Shown piece by piece: positions 20,901 to 29,017 of a stretch of 64,000 nt of DNA (position 1 is its first letter; each line of letters begins with the position of its first letter). The notes beneath the pieces were generated by a model. That model had not been told where the DNA came from. It did no database searches and saw only the letters and a list, made by a program, of their open reading frames with translations. The DNA comes from Paludibacteraceae bacterium (GTDB lineage Bacteria; Bacteroidota; Bacteroidia; Bacteroidales; Paludibacteraceae), in contig JAKSKZ010000016.1 in the NCBI GenBank assembly GCA_024401475.1, forward strand, positions 1-64,000, written 5' to 3'. Both the position numbers and the translations under genes were made by a program.

Positions 20901-22747
20901 AGGGAGCTCTTCATGAAAACCTAATGGACTACGTGGATCATAACGATGAGCGTTACCTCTCTAAATATTTCCAATGGAACAACATGGAAAGATTCAACGG
21001 ACATGTGTTTAAACTTTTGGATGATGTTGAGGATGGAGAGGCTGGTCTTAGCTGTGTGTTATGGGGAGCCGGCAAATGGGCGCTTGGAAATGTCATTCAA
21101 GAATATTTGGAAAGTCTATTTTTAGACGAAAAAGCAAAACCATTATCAGAGTTAAGTCTTCTTAAGAATCCTATTACATCTGAAAACATACGTGGTTTAG
21201 TTTTTGCTGTTGCTGATGAGTGTGCTGAAGAATATGATCCCAAAAGGATAGTAGGTTTAATAGCTTTTGCGAATTCTCTTTATAATATGTATGACAAATG
21301 TAGTAAAAAAACTAGTTGCTCAGAGATATGCGATTGTTATGCTACGGAGGGCATTGCGCTTTTTTTGGATGAAGTTTTTAAACATATAAAATTCAGAACG
21401 TCAAAAAGAGCGTGGGAGTTAAAGAAACAGAAAGAAGGTGAAAAAGCAGAATATGATGAAAAATCCCTAACTGAAAAATTTGTAAGCGGATGTCTGAAAG
21501 TCTGGGGTGTTGAAGAAAAAACGTTTAAGGAAAAGTTACTAATGTCAACGATACCAGTGACAATTGAAGGCGGAATTAATGCAATTTTTAAATATGCAAG
21601 CAAATGTGGTGCTGATTTAATATGTCCTTGGATTTGTTCTTCAAGTGAACCTAATCCACCAACGACAAATCCAACGACAAATCCAACAACAGGACCTCAG
21701 GTTATGGATAAAGATATAGAAGTTGAAGTGTATTCTGAAGTTGTTACTGTAAGTGTGAGAAAAAGTGCTAAATTAAGAAATATTGTTGTGGCAGGTGGAT
21801 ATGATAAGGACTTAAAATGGCCTGACGATGCTCTTTGGTTGACAAATGATAAAATGGCAGTTCGAAAATGTTCTGAAGAGCGTAATTATGCGGGTTCAGG
21901 TTCAAATGCAGAACCTTTCAAAATGGAACAAATTGATTGCCTTTCTTATACAATGTATAGATTTAGGCTTCCTGAATGCGATAAGAATCCAGTTATAGTT
22001 ACTGGTTATGCTACTAAAAACGGTACCGAAGAGGTTGTAGAAGATTATGACTATGACAAGCGTGATTGTGGTATTACTATAGAAGATGCGATTAAGCAAC
22101 TTAAAGGAACGACGTCTGGAAAGACAGATGATACTCCAGTCCTTAATTCTATTACTTTGTCAAAAGAACAAAAATTGAGATTGTTTACAAGGTATTGCAG
22201 TTGGTATATTGATAAGGTTAGTCAAACTACTGATTGTGATTTAGTGAGAAAGAAAGAGGCTAGTTGTTTCTTAAAGACGTATGCTTCATCTATTATGTTA
22301 GGTGTTGATAAATCTTTAGGGTCAAATGGGGATAATTTGGTTAAGGAGTTGAAAAATTTGTACTCGGGAACTGATTTCTCTGCTTCAAGTACAATTTCTT
22401 ATACTGATGAATATGATCTTGTAAAACAAGTATATGAAGAAATTTCTAATGATCTTCAAAAGAAGGGAGTGGATGAATTACCTAATTCCTCAAAGTTGAG
22501 GAATTTAGATAAAGTAGAGCAAGAAGATTATAACGCTTTTAATGCTTTTTATATGAAAGTGCTAAATCAATCGTCAGCATTAAGTGTTCAAAGTCCAAGG
22601 GATGCTTCTACAATGTTTCGTTACTGGGCATTGTCTTTGGAAGATAAAGATTATTGTAACAAAAATGTTTCATGTAGTGACAAATCGCAAAATAACAATA
22701 ATGGCAATGGAGCAGGTAACAATGAAGGCAGTACTGCGGGCAAGTAA
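17972..22747 (+). CDS. Secreted TANFOR-like protein with HExxH metalloprotease domain (1591 aa)
   Basis: A signal peptide covers residues 1-22 (LLSVLFLCVSLSAFSQ). Residues ~160-300 resemble the TANFOR/FN3 region of flavobacterial secreted proteins (PPVGVFPEDG, then PQTMLFQW, then SYELHIKE). A second conserved block at ~445-530 includes QTFTGSGIV and VEFEKIKINTDGYLCEGEI. An acidic Ser/Asp/Asn linker lies at ~750-793. The zinc site HELCHGLYGLQH begins at His957 and is followed by a probable Met-turn, ENLMDY. Spacing between the second and third His is one residue longer than the metzincin consensus. From ~1040 the protein becomes AT-rich in codons and unlike the front half. A PTTNPTTNPTTGP linker near 1230-1243 precedes a ~350-residue C-terminal domain I do not recognise. 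Role inferred: a secreted protease or effector carrier. It lies 31 nt after the barrel gene with no terminator between. Confidence 0.75.
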   Translation: MNTIKRYLLSVLFLCVSLSAFSQASVYPIDLSAVMLPPYTNCLGDYFSNGRVQLKAIVKDMSRYGKDATLEYSITVKVKRGNTVVLSSIAPLKRKFSETQIINDIPVKELFSDRNNYTGTASGSFFGNGYCLEEGSYEFEYQLFDKNKGNMPLSEPFSVYCYLTQAEPPVGVFPEDGKCYDPSEIPQTMLFQWIDPIAIGPQTRSYELHIKEDGTDMAFTGNMFPKQEAPSSMELYNQSVFNNNFVLINNSASKFREGHKYYWYVQMRGGAADGTNNNAYKNGGKSQTYSFSIGNCNQEEPKTEFDDTKAKNSIKSKVRIELDSAKVVGGAVKTMWELKSNKNDELICGFKVYCYKVDGGNSDEASEVLSKTLICGKYKAGDTWTEKLNSSVFEEGVEYFCFVRPVLQNGELGLMSNELSFKIESAKVTASPSDDDDCIVELTPRSCVGDSLLTSVPKFFFANDAHQVISVDVNETKMEGQTFTGSGIVTPAWLKNIVPDILPLAGLNVEFEKIKINTDGYLCEGEIKVVSDPDNNLYFDLNELVDFNAGATVASKQKEVFTKEVEKEEDIKGDQYKGEVVRVKSTGDLFAVSMADGELQKAKVGTCLDKNDYCPVQYRGALNSKGISLRFDVDTTFNKDTYSPYIDKNANPFTAQNILDGYVSSGSDYIQPWISMVQGEYKWIKAYFEGTPDVDPNNVEFYLLSKNSLALLEKEYVSDDNYFKVKIYGGQPSKSLQIVARSNAKKTDCSKKDDSSDADSNASDDNSTNASSNADSSDGGDSDKEDDSKGSGDKKCEECGDDCVTYGSAQIYMLSSKKVKVMLVPVVQSATDNNLNIDDLKAKVTAANEIINKRFAPLGREFELVVDDAYEYADIPDEGFNVSEDNSEWTKETDEMKALRKAYGLKVGKRDEYQACLFLLTQAKKDGLQGYMPRSNSVGFIFLGNNFENVQSDIMAHELCHGLYGLQHTFAYPGAEQGALHENLMDYVDHNDERYLSKYFQWNNMERFNGHVFKLLDDVEDGEAGLSCVLWGAGKWALGNVIQEYLESLFLDEKAKPLSELSLLKNPITSENIRGLVFAVADECAEEYDPKRIVGLIAFANSLYNMYDKCSKKTSCSEICDCYATEGIALFLDEVFKHIKFRTSKRAWELKKQKEGEKAEYDEKSLTEKFVSGCLKVWGVEEKTFKEKLLMSTIPVTIEGGINAIFKYASKCGADLICPWICSSSEPNPPTTNPTTNPTTGPQVMDKDIEVEVYSEVVTVSVRKSAKLRNIVVAGGYDKDLKWPDDALWLTNDKMAVRKCSEERNYAGSGSNAEPFKMEQIDCLSYTMYRFRLPECDKNPVIVTGYATKNGTEEVVEDYDYDKRDCGITIEDAIKQLKGTTSGKTDDTPVLNSITLSKEQKLRLFTRYCSWYIDKVSQTTDCDLVRKKEASCFLKTYASSIMLGVDKSLGSNGDNLVKELKNLYSGTDFSASSTISYTDEYDLVKQVYEEISNDLQKKGVDELPNSSKLRNLDKVEQEDYNAFNAFYMKVLNQSSALSVQSPRDASTMFRYWALSLEDKDYCNKNVSCSDKSQNNNNGNGAGNNEGSTAGK

Positions 22748-22806
22748 TTTATGTCCAATAGTATTTAATGTTTTGATGTTATCATCTGCTTTAATAAATA
22801 TAAAAC

Positions 22807-25800
22807 ATGATAGACAATAATAGGATATTTATGATATTTAAAAGAATTTTTCAAGCTTTAATCTTGTTTCTATTGTCAGCCCCCTGTGCCATGGCGCAGG
22901 GTGACATTACGAACTTGAGAGAAAGTGGAAATGAATTTAGTTCGAGTGCCACGTCGTTCTTTAATTCGCTAAAGAGCGGAGGATTGAGTTCGGCTGCGAG
23001 TGAAGCGGGAAGTGAACTGCAGACAATGGTCAATGAGGCACTTAATGGGGCTAACTCTCCTTTGGTCAAACTGAGGGAGGCTCTCAAGAATCCGGATATT
23101 ACTCCGGAGCAACTGACGGCTTTGCTGGCGGATGCCAAAAGTTACCTCCAAAACTTTAAGAAAGAGGTGCTGCAGAAAAGCGCTAACAATTTCCTGCAAA
23201 ACAACGACCTTGCACAGCAACTTGACGGATTGATTGGTCAGGGTGGCAATCTGCTCAGTCAGGCCCAAGGCCTTATCGATTATGGTGTGGGCTGGAATGC
23301 TCCTATTGGTTTTAAAGGAGAGATTGAGGACTACTATTTATCCTTCAAAATGGATGATATAACTTATAGTCGCGATCCTCAGGATATGACTAAATGTTAT
23401 ACCAAAGGTACTATCTATGCAGAACTCGCCTTGCCTATTCTCCCTGAGCAGTCTGACGGTAGCCACAAGATTGCTTTTAAGGGTGATGTCCTCTTCCAAA
23501 AGGGTGATCCAAGCGTAAAGTCGCGTATCTATTTGGATATTGAAAGCACGGGCAAGACCGAATACCGCATTCCTTTTATTAAGAATAAGGTGGATTTGGT
23601 CTTTGTAGATACGCCTACCGACAAGACGGATGGTAACTGCACGCAACATAGTGATGAAAAAACTTACATTGAATTCGACTGTAATGGTGTTTCCGATTTC
23701 AAACTGAACGGTTACCTCGACTTTAGACGCAGCCTGATTTCGCCGATGGAAGAGAGTGAAATCGCGGATAAAAAGGAGAATCCCAAAAATGAAAAAGGAG
23801 AAGAAACAGGAGAAAAAGCTACATATAGCGATTCCGAGAAACATAAGGCTTGGGTGCCTATGAAGGATACAACCAAGACGGTAAAGGCTCATTTTACTAT
23901 TGAATTGAGCCATGGTCCTTGCGTCTCTATTTGTTTCAACCATCCTTTCCGTACAAAGCATGCGAAGAACTTCGTGTGGGAAGTGCATCAGTCTGTTTTT
24001 GACTTTAGCACAACAAAGAACGCTCCTGGCTTTACGCTTCCGAAGGATTATTTGCCGGAAGATTTGGATGTGAATTCTTGGACGGGTGTCTATTTGAAAG
24101 AAGTGGATTGCTATTTCCCAGAAGACTTCAAGCTAAACGATACGGATGAGTTCCCTGAAGCCAGCGTTTATGATGTCTTTATTGATGATTATGGTTTTAC
24201 GGCGAAGGCTAAACTGACGAACATCGTAAACAAAGGCTTGGGTAATTCAGGTGCTCGTGTGAAAGTGGATGAGATTACGGCGGAGGTGTTCCAAAACGAA
24301 TTTATGTCTGCTTCATTGACGGGTTCTGTCGCTGTCCCATTCTTGCGCGAGGCTGAAGATAATCCTTCAGATAATGCCACTGCTCAAGTCTCTGAAAAAA
24401 ACTTACGAGAGGACGAAGCAAAGGATATTCTTAAATTTGATCTCTCTGGCCGTGTTGACTATTCGAAAGAAAAAGACGAATATTACTTCGATGCTAATGC
24501 CACTGTAGATATTAAGAAGAAGTATAAGGTGCCATTTACCGAGTTGGCCACCATTACTTTAAACCCAGGAACGGGCATCTCTCTTACAAACTACAAGAAG
24601 ACGGTGGTTTCTGTAGGAGAAGATAACACGGGAGAAGAGGTTATCGAACAATTGCCAAAGTTGCGATTCGATATGTCTCTAAACGGTTCGCTTGACATCA
24701 ATTCAAGTGCAATGTCGGCGGTTAAGGGTAGCTCGATGTTTGGCTTCGATTGTCAATTCGATGGTGTTGCCTTTGAAGACCTTCATATCTCTAATGTGGG
24801 AAAGAAAGTTTCCATTAAGAGTTTGGCATTGAAAGGAAAGGCTCAGGCGAAGTTCTTGGGCATGACTTTGGTTATCGACTCTTTGGGTTGGACGAATGGT
24901 AAGTTTGCCATGAATAAGTCAATTAACGATGGAGAGCAGGCTTATGGTGGTCTTAATTTGAAGTCGTTTATCGATTTGGTCCCATCCGATGGTGGTTTCG
25001 GTATCAGTCCTAAGTTGGGAGCAAGGTTTAAGTCTTTCTATGGCAAACTTAAGGAGGCACAAGATGAGGGAAGATGGCATTTCGCTGGTGTTGATGTAAA
25101 CAATATTGCGGTCGATATGGATTTCCCAGCTTTCTCTTTAAAGGGTAATATTGATCTTTATAAAGATGATCCAATTTACGGAAAGGGCTTTAAGGGTATT
25201 GTTGACTTCAAGTTGAATCCGTTGGATATTGCGGCAAACGTACAGGCTTGTTTCGGTCGTGTAACGCAAAAAAATGGCGAAATTTTGAAATATTGGTTTA
25301 CAAAGGCGAATTGTACGTTTAGCCCTGGTATTCCAGTCTTCGCATCGGCTAAATTGAGGGCATTGACGGGAGGTGCTTATTATCATATGCACGATTCTAA
25401 GCATACCCAATTTGGTAAGGATATCACTAATGTCGAAGCCACTCAGAATCCAGAAGCTACTCCATCGTTTATATTTGCCGATGTGGCGAACTATGTTCCT
25501 ACGGATGATGTTAAGTTCGGTATTATTTTGGGTGCGGGCATGAACTTTGGTAATGATGCCCTTGCTACTGTTAATGCGGAGTTGAACATGTCGTTCGCTG
25601 GAAGTGGTGCCTTAGACAAGATTACGTTAGGAGGTGAGTTCACGATGATTTGTCCAACCCCTAAATTCCTCACGACTGTAGAAGGTACGTTCAATCAGTT
25701 GAATGAATATGAAGAAAAATTGAAGGCGGATTTGAATGCCGATGATAAGGTCGTAAGTGATTTGAGGTCTTATCTGAGTGGAACAGACAAACTCGGAGGA

Positions 25801-26565
25801 AAAGAGACTCGTACAGGTAGTATGGGTGGTGATGATGTGAGGAATGGAACCATCTTTGGCTGGGCTTGTATGGAATATAACCACAACAGTAAAGTCTTCT
25901 GGCTTGACTCAAGGGTGAAAGCTGATTTCGGTAAGGGAGGTAAATTGTTGAAGGGACGAGCTTCTTGCAATATGTTGATTGATAAGGATGAGTGGTATTT
26001 CCGCATAGGTACCGATACCGATCCAGCAACGCTTACCTTGCTTGATGGATTCGCAGAAGCGAAGACTTACTTTATGACGGGTGCGCTTCCGAGCCCTCAA
26101 CTCCAACCGCTCTCGAAAGATATGAACGAAAGATTCACAATGGTTGACCGTTCTTCTTCGACGGATGCCTTGAAGAAGGCAACTGGTATGGCTTTTGCAT
26201 TGAATACGAAGGCGCATCTAAGATTTGACGCTTTCCCTCTTATATTTGCAGATTTCGGTTTTGAAGGTGGTACAGACCTCCTAATTAAGAAGTGTAAATA
26301 TACATACGAAGGAAAACAATATAACTGGCGAGGCTCTGGCTCATTATATGGTTATGTAGCTGTCGATTTGGGTGTCTCTTTCTTCCATCATGAATGGGAT
26401 GTGATTGAGGCGAATGCATTTGCTGGATTTAAGGGTGAAGCCCCTGCTCCGGTGAAGGGTGAAGCCATTATGTCTTTCTTTGTGAAAGTGGCTGGTATCA
26501 TTAAAACAACTGCCAAATTAAGAGTGAAAGTTGGCGAAGATGAAAAAGTAACATATGAGAACTAA
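22807..26565 (+). CDS. Large secreted beta-rich protein of unknown fold (1252 aa)
   Basis: The N terminus is MIDNNRIF followed by MIFKRIFQALILFLLSAPCAMAQ, so the true start may be the second methionine at 22831; either gives a signal peptide ending AMA-Q. Residues ~35-150 are Ser/Leu/Gln-rich and probably helical. The remainder is beta-rich with repeated patterns such as 'K.yle F.cnGv..f.LnGyldF'. A charged stretch (KKENPKNEKGEETGEK) lies near 325. I do not recognise a catalytic motif or named domain. Its companions (TANFOR-like protein before, FN3 protein after) match the order I recall for conserved hypothetical secreted proteins in flavobacterial toxin loci. There is no T9SS C-terminal signal. 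The stop overlaps the next gene's start by 11 nt, implying translational coupling. Confidence 0.7.
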   Translation: MIDNNRIFMIFKRIFQALILFLLSAPCAMAQGDITNLRESGNEFSSSATSFFNSLKSGGLSSAASEAGSELQTMVNEALNGANSPLVKLREALKNPDITPEQLTALLADAKSYLQNFKKEVLQKSANNFLQNNDLAQQLDGLIGQGGNLLSQAQGLIDYGVGWNAPIGFKGEIEDYYLSFKMDDITYSRDPQDMTKCYTKGTIYAELALPILPEQSDGSHKIAFKGDVLFQKGDPSVKSRIYLDIESTGKTEYRIPFIKNKVDLVFVDTPTDKTDGNCTQHSDEKTYIEFDCNGVSDFKLNGYLDFRRSLISPMEESEIADKKENPKNEKGEETGEKATYSDSEKHKAWVPMKDTTKTVKAHFTIELSHGPCVSICFNHPFRTKHAKNFVWEVHQSVFDFSTTKNAPGFTLPKDYLPEDLDVNSWTGVYLKEVDCYFPEDFKLNDTDEFPEASVYDVFIDDYGFTAKAKLTNIVNKGLGNSGARVKVDEITAEVFQNEFMSASLTGSVAVPFLREAEDNPSDNATAQVSEKNLREDEAKDILKFDLSGRVDYSKEKDEYYFDANATVDIKKKYKVPFTELATITLNPGTGISLTNYKKTVVSVGEDNTGEEVIEQLPKLRFDMSLNGSLDINSSAMSAVKGSSMFGFDCQFDGVAFEDLHISNVGKKVSIKSLALKGKAQAKFLGMTLVIDSLGWTNGKFAMNKSINDGEQAYGGLNLKSFIDLVPSDGGFGISPKLGARFKSFYGKLKEAQDEGRWHFAGVDVNNIAVDMDFPAFSLKGNIDLYKDDPIYGKGFKGIVDFKLNPLDIAANVQACFGRVTQKNGEILKYWFTKANCTFSPGIPVFASAKLRALTGGAYYHMHDSKHTQFGKDITNVEATQNPEATPSFIFADVANYVPTDDVKFGIILGAGMNFGNDALATVNAELNMSFAGSGALDKITLGGEFTMICPTPKFLTTVEGTFNQLNEYEEKLKADLNADDKVVSDLRSYLSGTDKLGGKETRTGSMGGDDVRNGTIFGWACMEYNHNSKVFWLDSRVKADFGKGGKLLKGRASCNMLIDKDEWYFRIGTDTDPATLTLLDGFAEAKTYFMTGALPSPQLQPLSKDMNERFTMVDRSSSTDALKKATGMAFALNTKAHLRFDAFPLIFADFGFEGGTDLLIKKCKYTYEGKQYNWRGSGSLYGYVAVDLGVSFFHHEWDVIEANAFAGFKGEAPAPVKGEAIMSFFVKVAGIIKTTAKLRVKVGEDEKVTYEN

Positions 26566-28627
26566 TAAGTATTTTTACATAATCCTTTTTGTGTTGGCAA
26601 GTATGTGTCAGAACATATTTGCCCAAGAGGATTTTGACATTAAATTGAAAGTGTTCTACACGGGCAACAATGTCTTGCTCCGTTGGTATCCGCAAGATTA
26701 CGACACTTATGTGAAGTGTGCTAAAAAAGGTTTCGCTGTAGAAAGACGCCAGGTGGGTAATGTGGAAGGATGGCAATCGCTGGGTGTGGTTGAAATCGGT
26801 TCGTTAAATGAATTCGAGCAGTGGGAGAGCAAAGATAGTAATGCTGGGTTGTTTAAGTACATCCTTTACAAGGACGAACTTATCAATCGCTTGCGTGCAA
26901 CACAACCCGATTCAGTGAAGGTTCTTCAAAACTATTACAAGCAGATACAAGGTGATAGTAAGAACTACCTTTATGGTATGATGATGCTCTCTACTGAGTT
27001 TAGTGTAGATTTGTCGAGACTGGCTGCCGTAAATTTTATGGACGAGATGACACGCTCGCAACAAACTTATGAGTACCGTGTAAGTCCAATCGACAAGAGT
27101 GTTAAGGTGAAAAGCGAGATTGTGAGGCTTGTTACGAATAGAAGAACGCAATTGATGCCCATGTCGAAAATAGAGATTTCCCGTTCGGGCAGATCGGTTC
27201 GTTTGAAGTGGCCTGTTTCTGATGAATTGGAAGTGTCTTACTCTGGTTACCAATTGGAACGAAGTGAGGACGGCATACATTACAAAAAGATTAACCGTCG
27301 TCCAATCGTACATGTACAAACATCGGAACGTGATAAAGATACTTGTGCCATAGGTGATTCGCTTCCAGAGTGTGGCAAACGCTACTATTACAGGGTGAAG
27401 GGTATGAGTGGATTCGGTTTCTTGGGCAATCCTTCAAATGTTGTATCTGAACAGTGTGTTGACCCTTATACTGTTAAACCGATTCTCACCAATCTTAATT
27501 TCAATAAAGATGCGGAATGTGAGATTGAATGGGATGTTGAGAATCTTGACAACCAGACGATTAAGCAGTTCGTGCTCGAGCGTGCGGAAAGACTGCATGT
27601 GTCGGCAAGAGATACATTTGTGCCTATTTCCAAGCCAATGTCTCCTAATGCTAGAGCATTTACGGATAAGAAACCGTTGAAAAACAACTACTATAGAGTG
27701 GCGGCTTATGGCGAGACTGGTCAAATAGCATATAGTAACATCGTTTACAAGTATCCATCAGACACATTGCCACCATCGGTGCCTACAGGTTTGAAGGGTG
27801 TTATCGACTCGTCGGGTGTTGTAACGCTTACTTGGAATCCTAATCCCGAGCCAAAAATCCGAGGCTATCGTGTCCATGTGGCAAACGATACAACCGAACA
27901 GTTCCTCTGCTGTACCGACACATTCTTGAAGGCACCAATGTATACAACTAAGCTTTTCTTAGGGTCTTTGACTAACGATATTTATTATAAGGTACAGGCA
28001 GTAGGCGATAACTACGGTTATAGTGCTTTGACTCCGTATATTAAACTTATGAAGCCCGATACCATTCCGCCGGCAAAGGTTGTTTTTGACAAGGTGGGTC
28101 AAGATGATAATAACGTGATGTCTATCACTTGGTATGATAGCCCTAGTATTGACGTGGCTAAGATTGAATTGTACCGTATGTTGGAATCTGAGTCAAATTG
28201 GGTGCACCTCCAAACATGGAATGCTAAAAAATCGCCGGAAGTTTATGTCGATTCATTCCCATTTATGGGAGAGAGGGTTGCCTACAGCATCAAAGTTTAT
28301 GATGAGAGTGACAATATGAGTCAGACTGATATGGTTCCTTATCGTACCAAGATTTTGCGCCGTCATTGTTTAAAAGGTTTGAAGTTGACGAAGGATGTTA
28401 ATCGAGGTGGCGTGTTCGTGGATTGGAAAACATGTGGATGTCGCATAAACAGTGTTCGTGTCTTCCGTTCCGACGATGGCGGCCCATCGAAGCTTATAAA
28501 GACTGTGAACGGTTATGAATATGGTATTTTTGACAACGACATTAAGATCGGTCATGAGTATAAATATACGGTCTTGCCAATCACCGAAAAGATGTCAGAA
28601 CCAGAAGTGGCCAAAATAAAGTATTAA
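26555..28627 (+). CDS. Secreted fibronectin type III repeat protein (690 aa)
   Basis: A signal peptide is present (residues 1-24, IILFVLASMCQNIFAQ). Residues ~30-65 read DIKLKVFYTGNNVLLRWYPQ, then DYDTYVKCAKKGFAVERR. This resembles the 'iLLRWaP..y..W....GY.vER' start of Bacteroidota FN3 proteins found beside TANFOR proteins. At least four FN3-type modules follow, recognisable by repeats of 'v.L.W....e..i.GY.v.r' and 'YY.V.a.' (for example near residues 205-300, 405-500, 505-600 and 610-690). It ends with FN3 sequence and has no T9SS signal, so surface attachment may come through partners. It is the last gene of the operon; its start overlaps the preceding gene. Confidence 0.75.
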   Translation: MRTNKYFYIILFVLASMCQNIFAQEDFDIKLKVFYTGNNVLLRWYPQDYDTYVKCAKKGFAVERRQVGNVEGWQSLGVVEIGSLNEFEQWESKDSNAGLFKYILYKDELINRLRATQPDSVKVLQNYYKQIQGDSKNYLYGMMMLSTEFSVDLSRLAAVNFMDEMTRSQQTYEYRVSPIDKSVKVKSEIVRLVTNRRTQLMPMSKIEISRSGRSVRLKWPVSDELEVSYSGYQLERSEDGIHYKKINRRPIVHVQTSERDKDTCAIGDSLPECGKRYYYRVKGMSGFGFLGNPSNVVSEQCVDPYTVKPILTNLNFNKDAECEIEWDVENLDNQTIKQFVLERAERLHVSARDTFVPISKPMSPNARAFTDKKPLKNNYYRVAAYGETGQIAYSNIVYKYPSDTLPPSVPTGLKGVIDSSGVVTLTWNPNPEPKIRGYRVHVANDTTEQFLCCTDTFLKAPMYTTKLFLGSLTNDIYYKVQAVGDNYGYSALTPYIKLMKPDTIPPAKVVFDKVGQDDNNVMSITWYDSPSIDVAKIELYRMLESESNWVHLQTWNAKKSPEVYVDSFPFMGERVAYSIKVYDESDNMSQTDMVPYRTKILRRHCLKGLKLTKDVNRGGVFVDWKTCGCRINSVRVFRSDDGGPSKLIKTVNGYEYGIFDNDIKIGHEYKYTVLPITEKMSEPEVAKIKY

Positions 28628-28954
28628 TGTTCGATAAAGGTCGGGATTATATAGCGTTTGACCCGAATTGAAATTAATGAAAATTACGAGTCATATACTA
28701 TAATTTCAAAAAAATGATTGCTGATTTTTTTAACATTAATTGCCGTTAATTTATCGTTAATTTAATGATTGATAAAATGTTTTATGATGCTTGGTTAAAA
28801 TATTGATTTGAAATTAATGGACGATTAATGACAATTAATGTTTAAAACTGACAATTATATTTTGGATCAAATTGTATGTAATTCCTTTTTTATAACTTCA
28901 ACATGACACCGCAAGTTAAGTTTTGCATCGAATAAGGATTCCTTATAAACCAAG
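28628..28954. promoter_or_regulatory. AT-rich intergenic region with helically phased TTAAT boxes
   Basis: No coding potential is seen. ATTAATG occurs at 28673, 28813, 28824 and 28834, and TTAATT occurs at 28736, 28746 and 28757. Within each cluster the spacing is 10-11 bp, one helical turn. Such phasing can give curved DNA or a binding site for a protein on one face of the helix. No plus-strand terminator is obvious directly after the operon stop at 28627. Confidence 0.4.
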
Positions 28955-28991
28955 AAAAGCAGAGTTCGTATTGAACGGACTCTGCTTTTTT
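28955..28991. terminator. Bidirectional rho-independent terminator
   Basis: A stem with arms AAAAGCAGAGTTCG and CGGACTCTGCTTTT and a 7-nt loop is followed by a T run on the plus strand and preceded by an A-rich run. It can therefore end the operon on the plus strand and the esterase gene (stop at 29018) on the minus strand. Confidence 0.75.
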
Positions 28992-29017
28992 ATGTGAGTA
29001 TGTTAATTGATTCTTTA

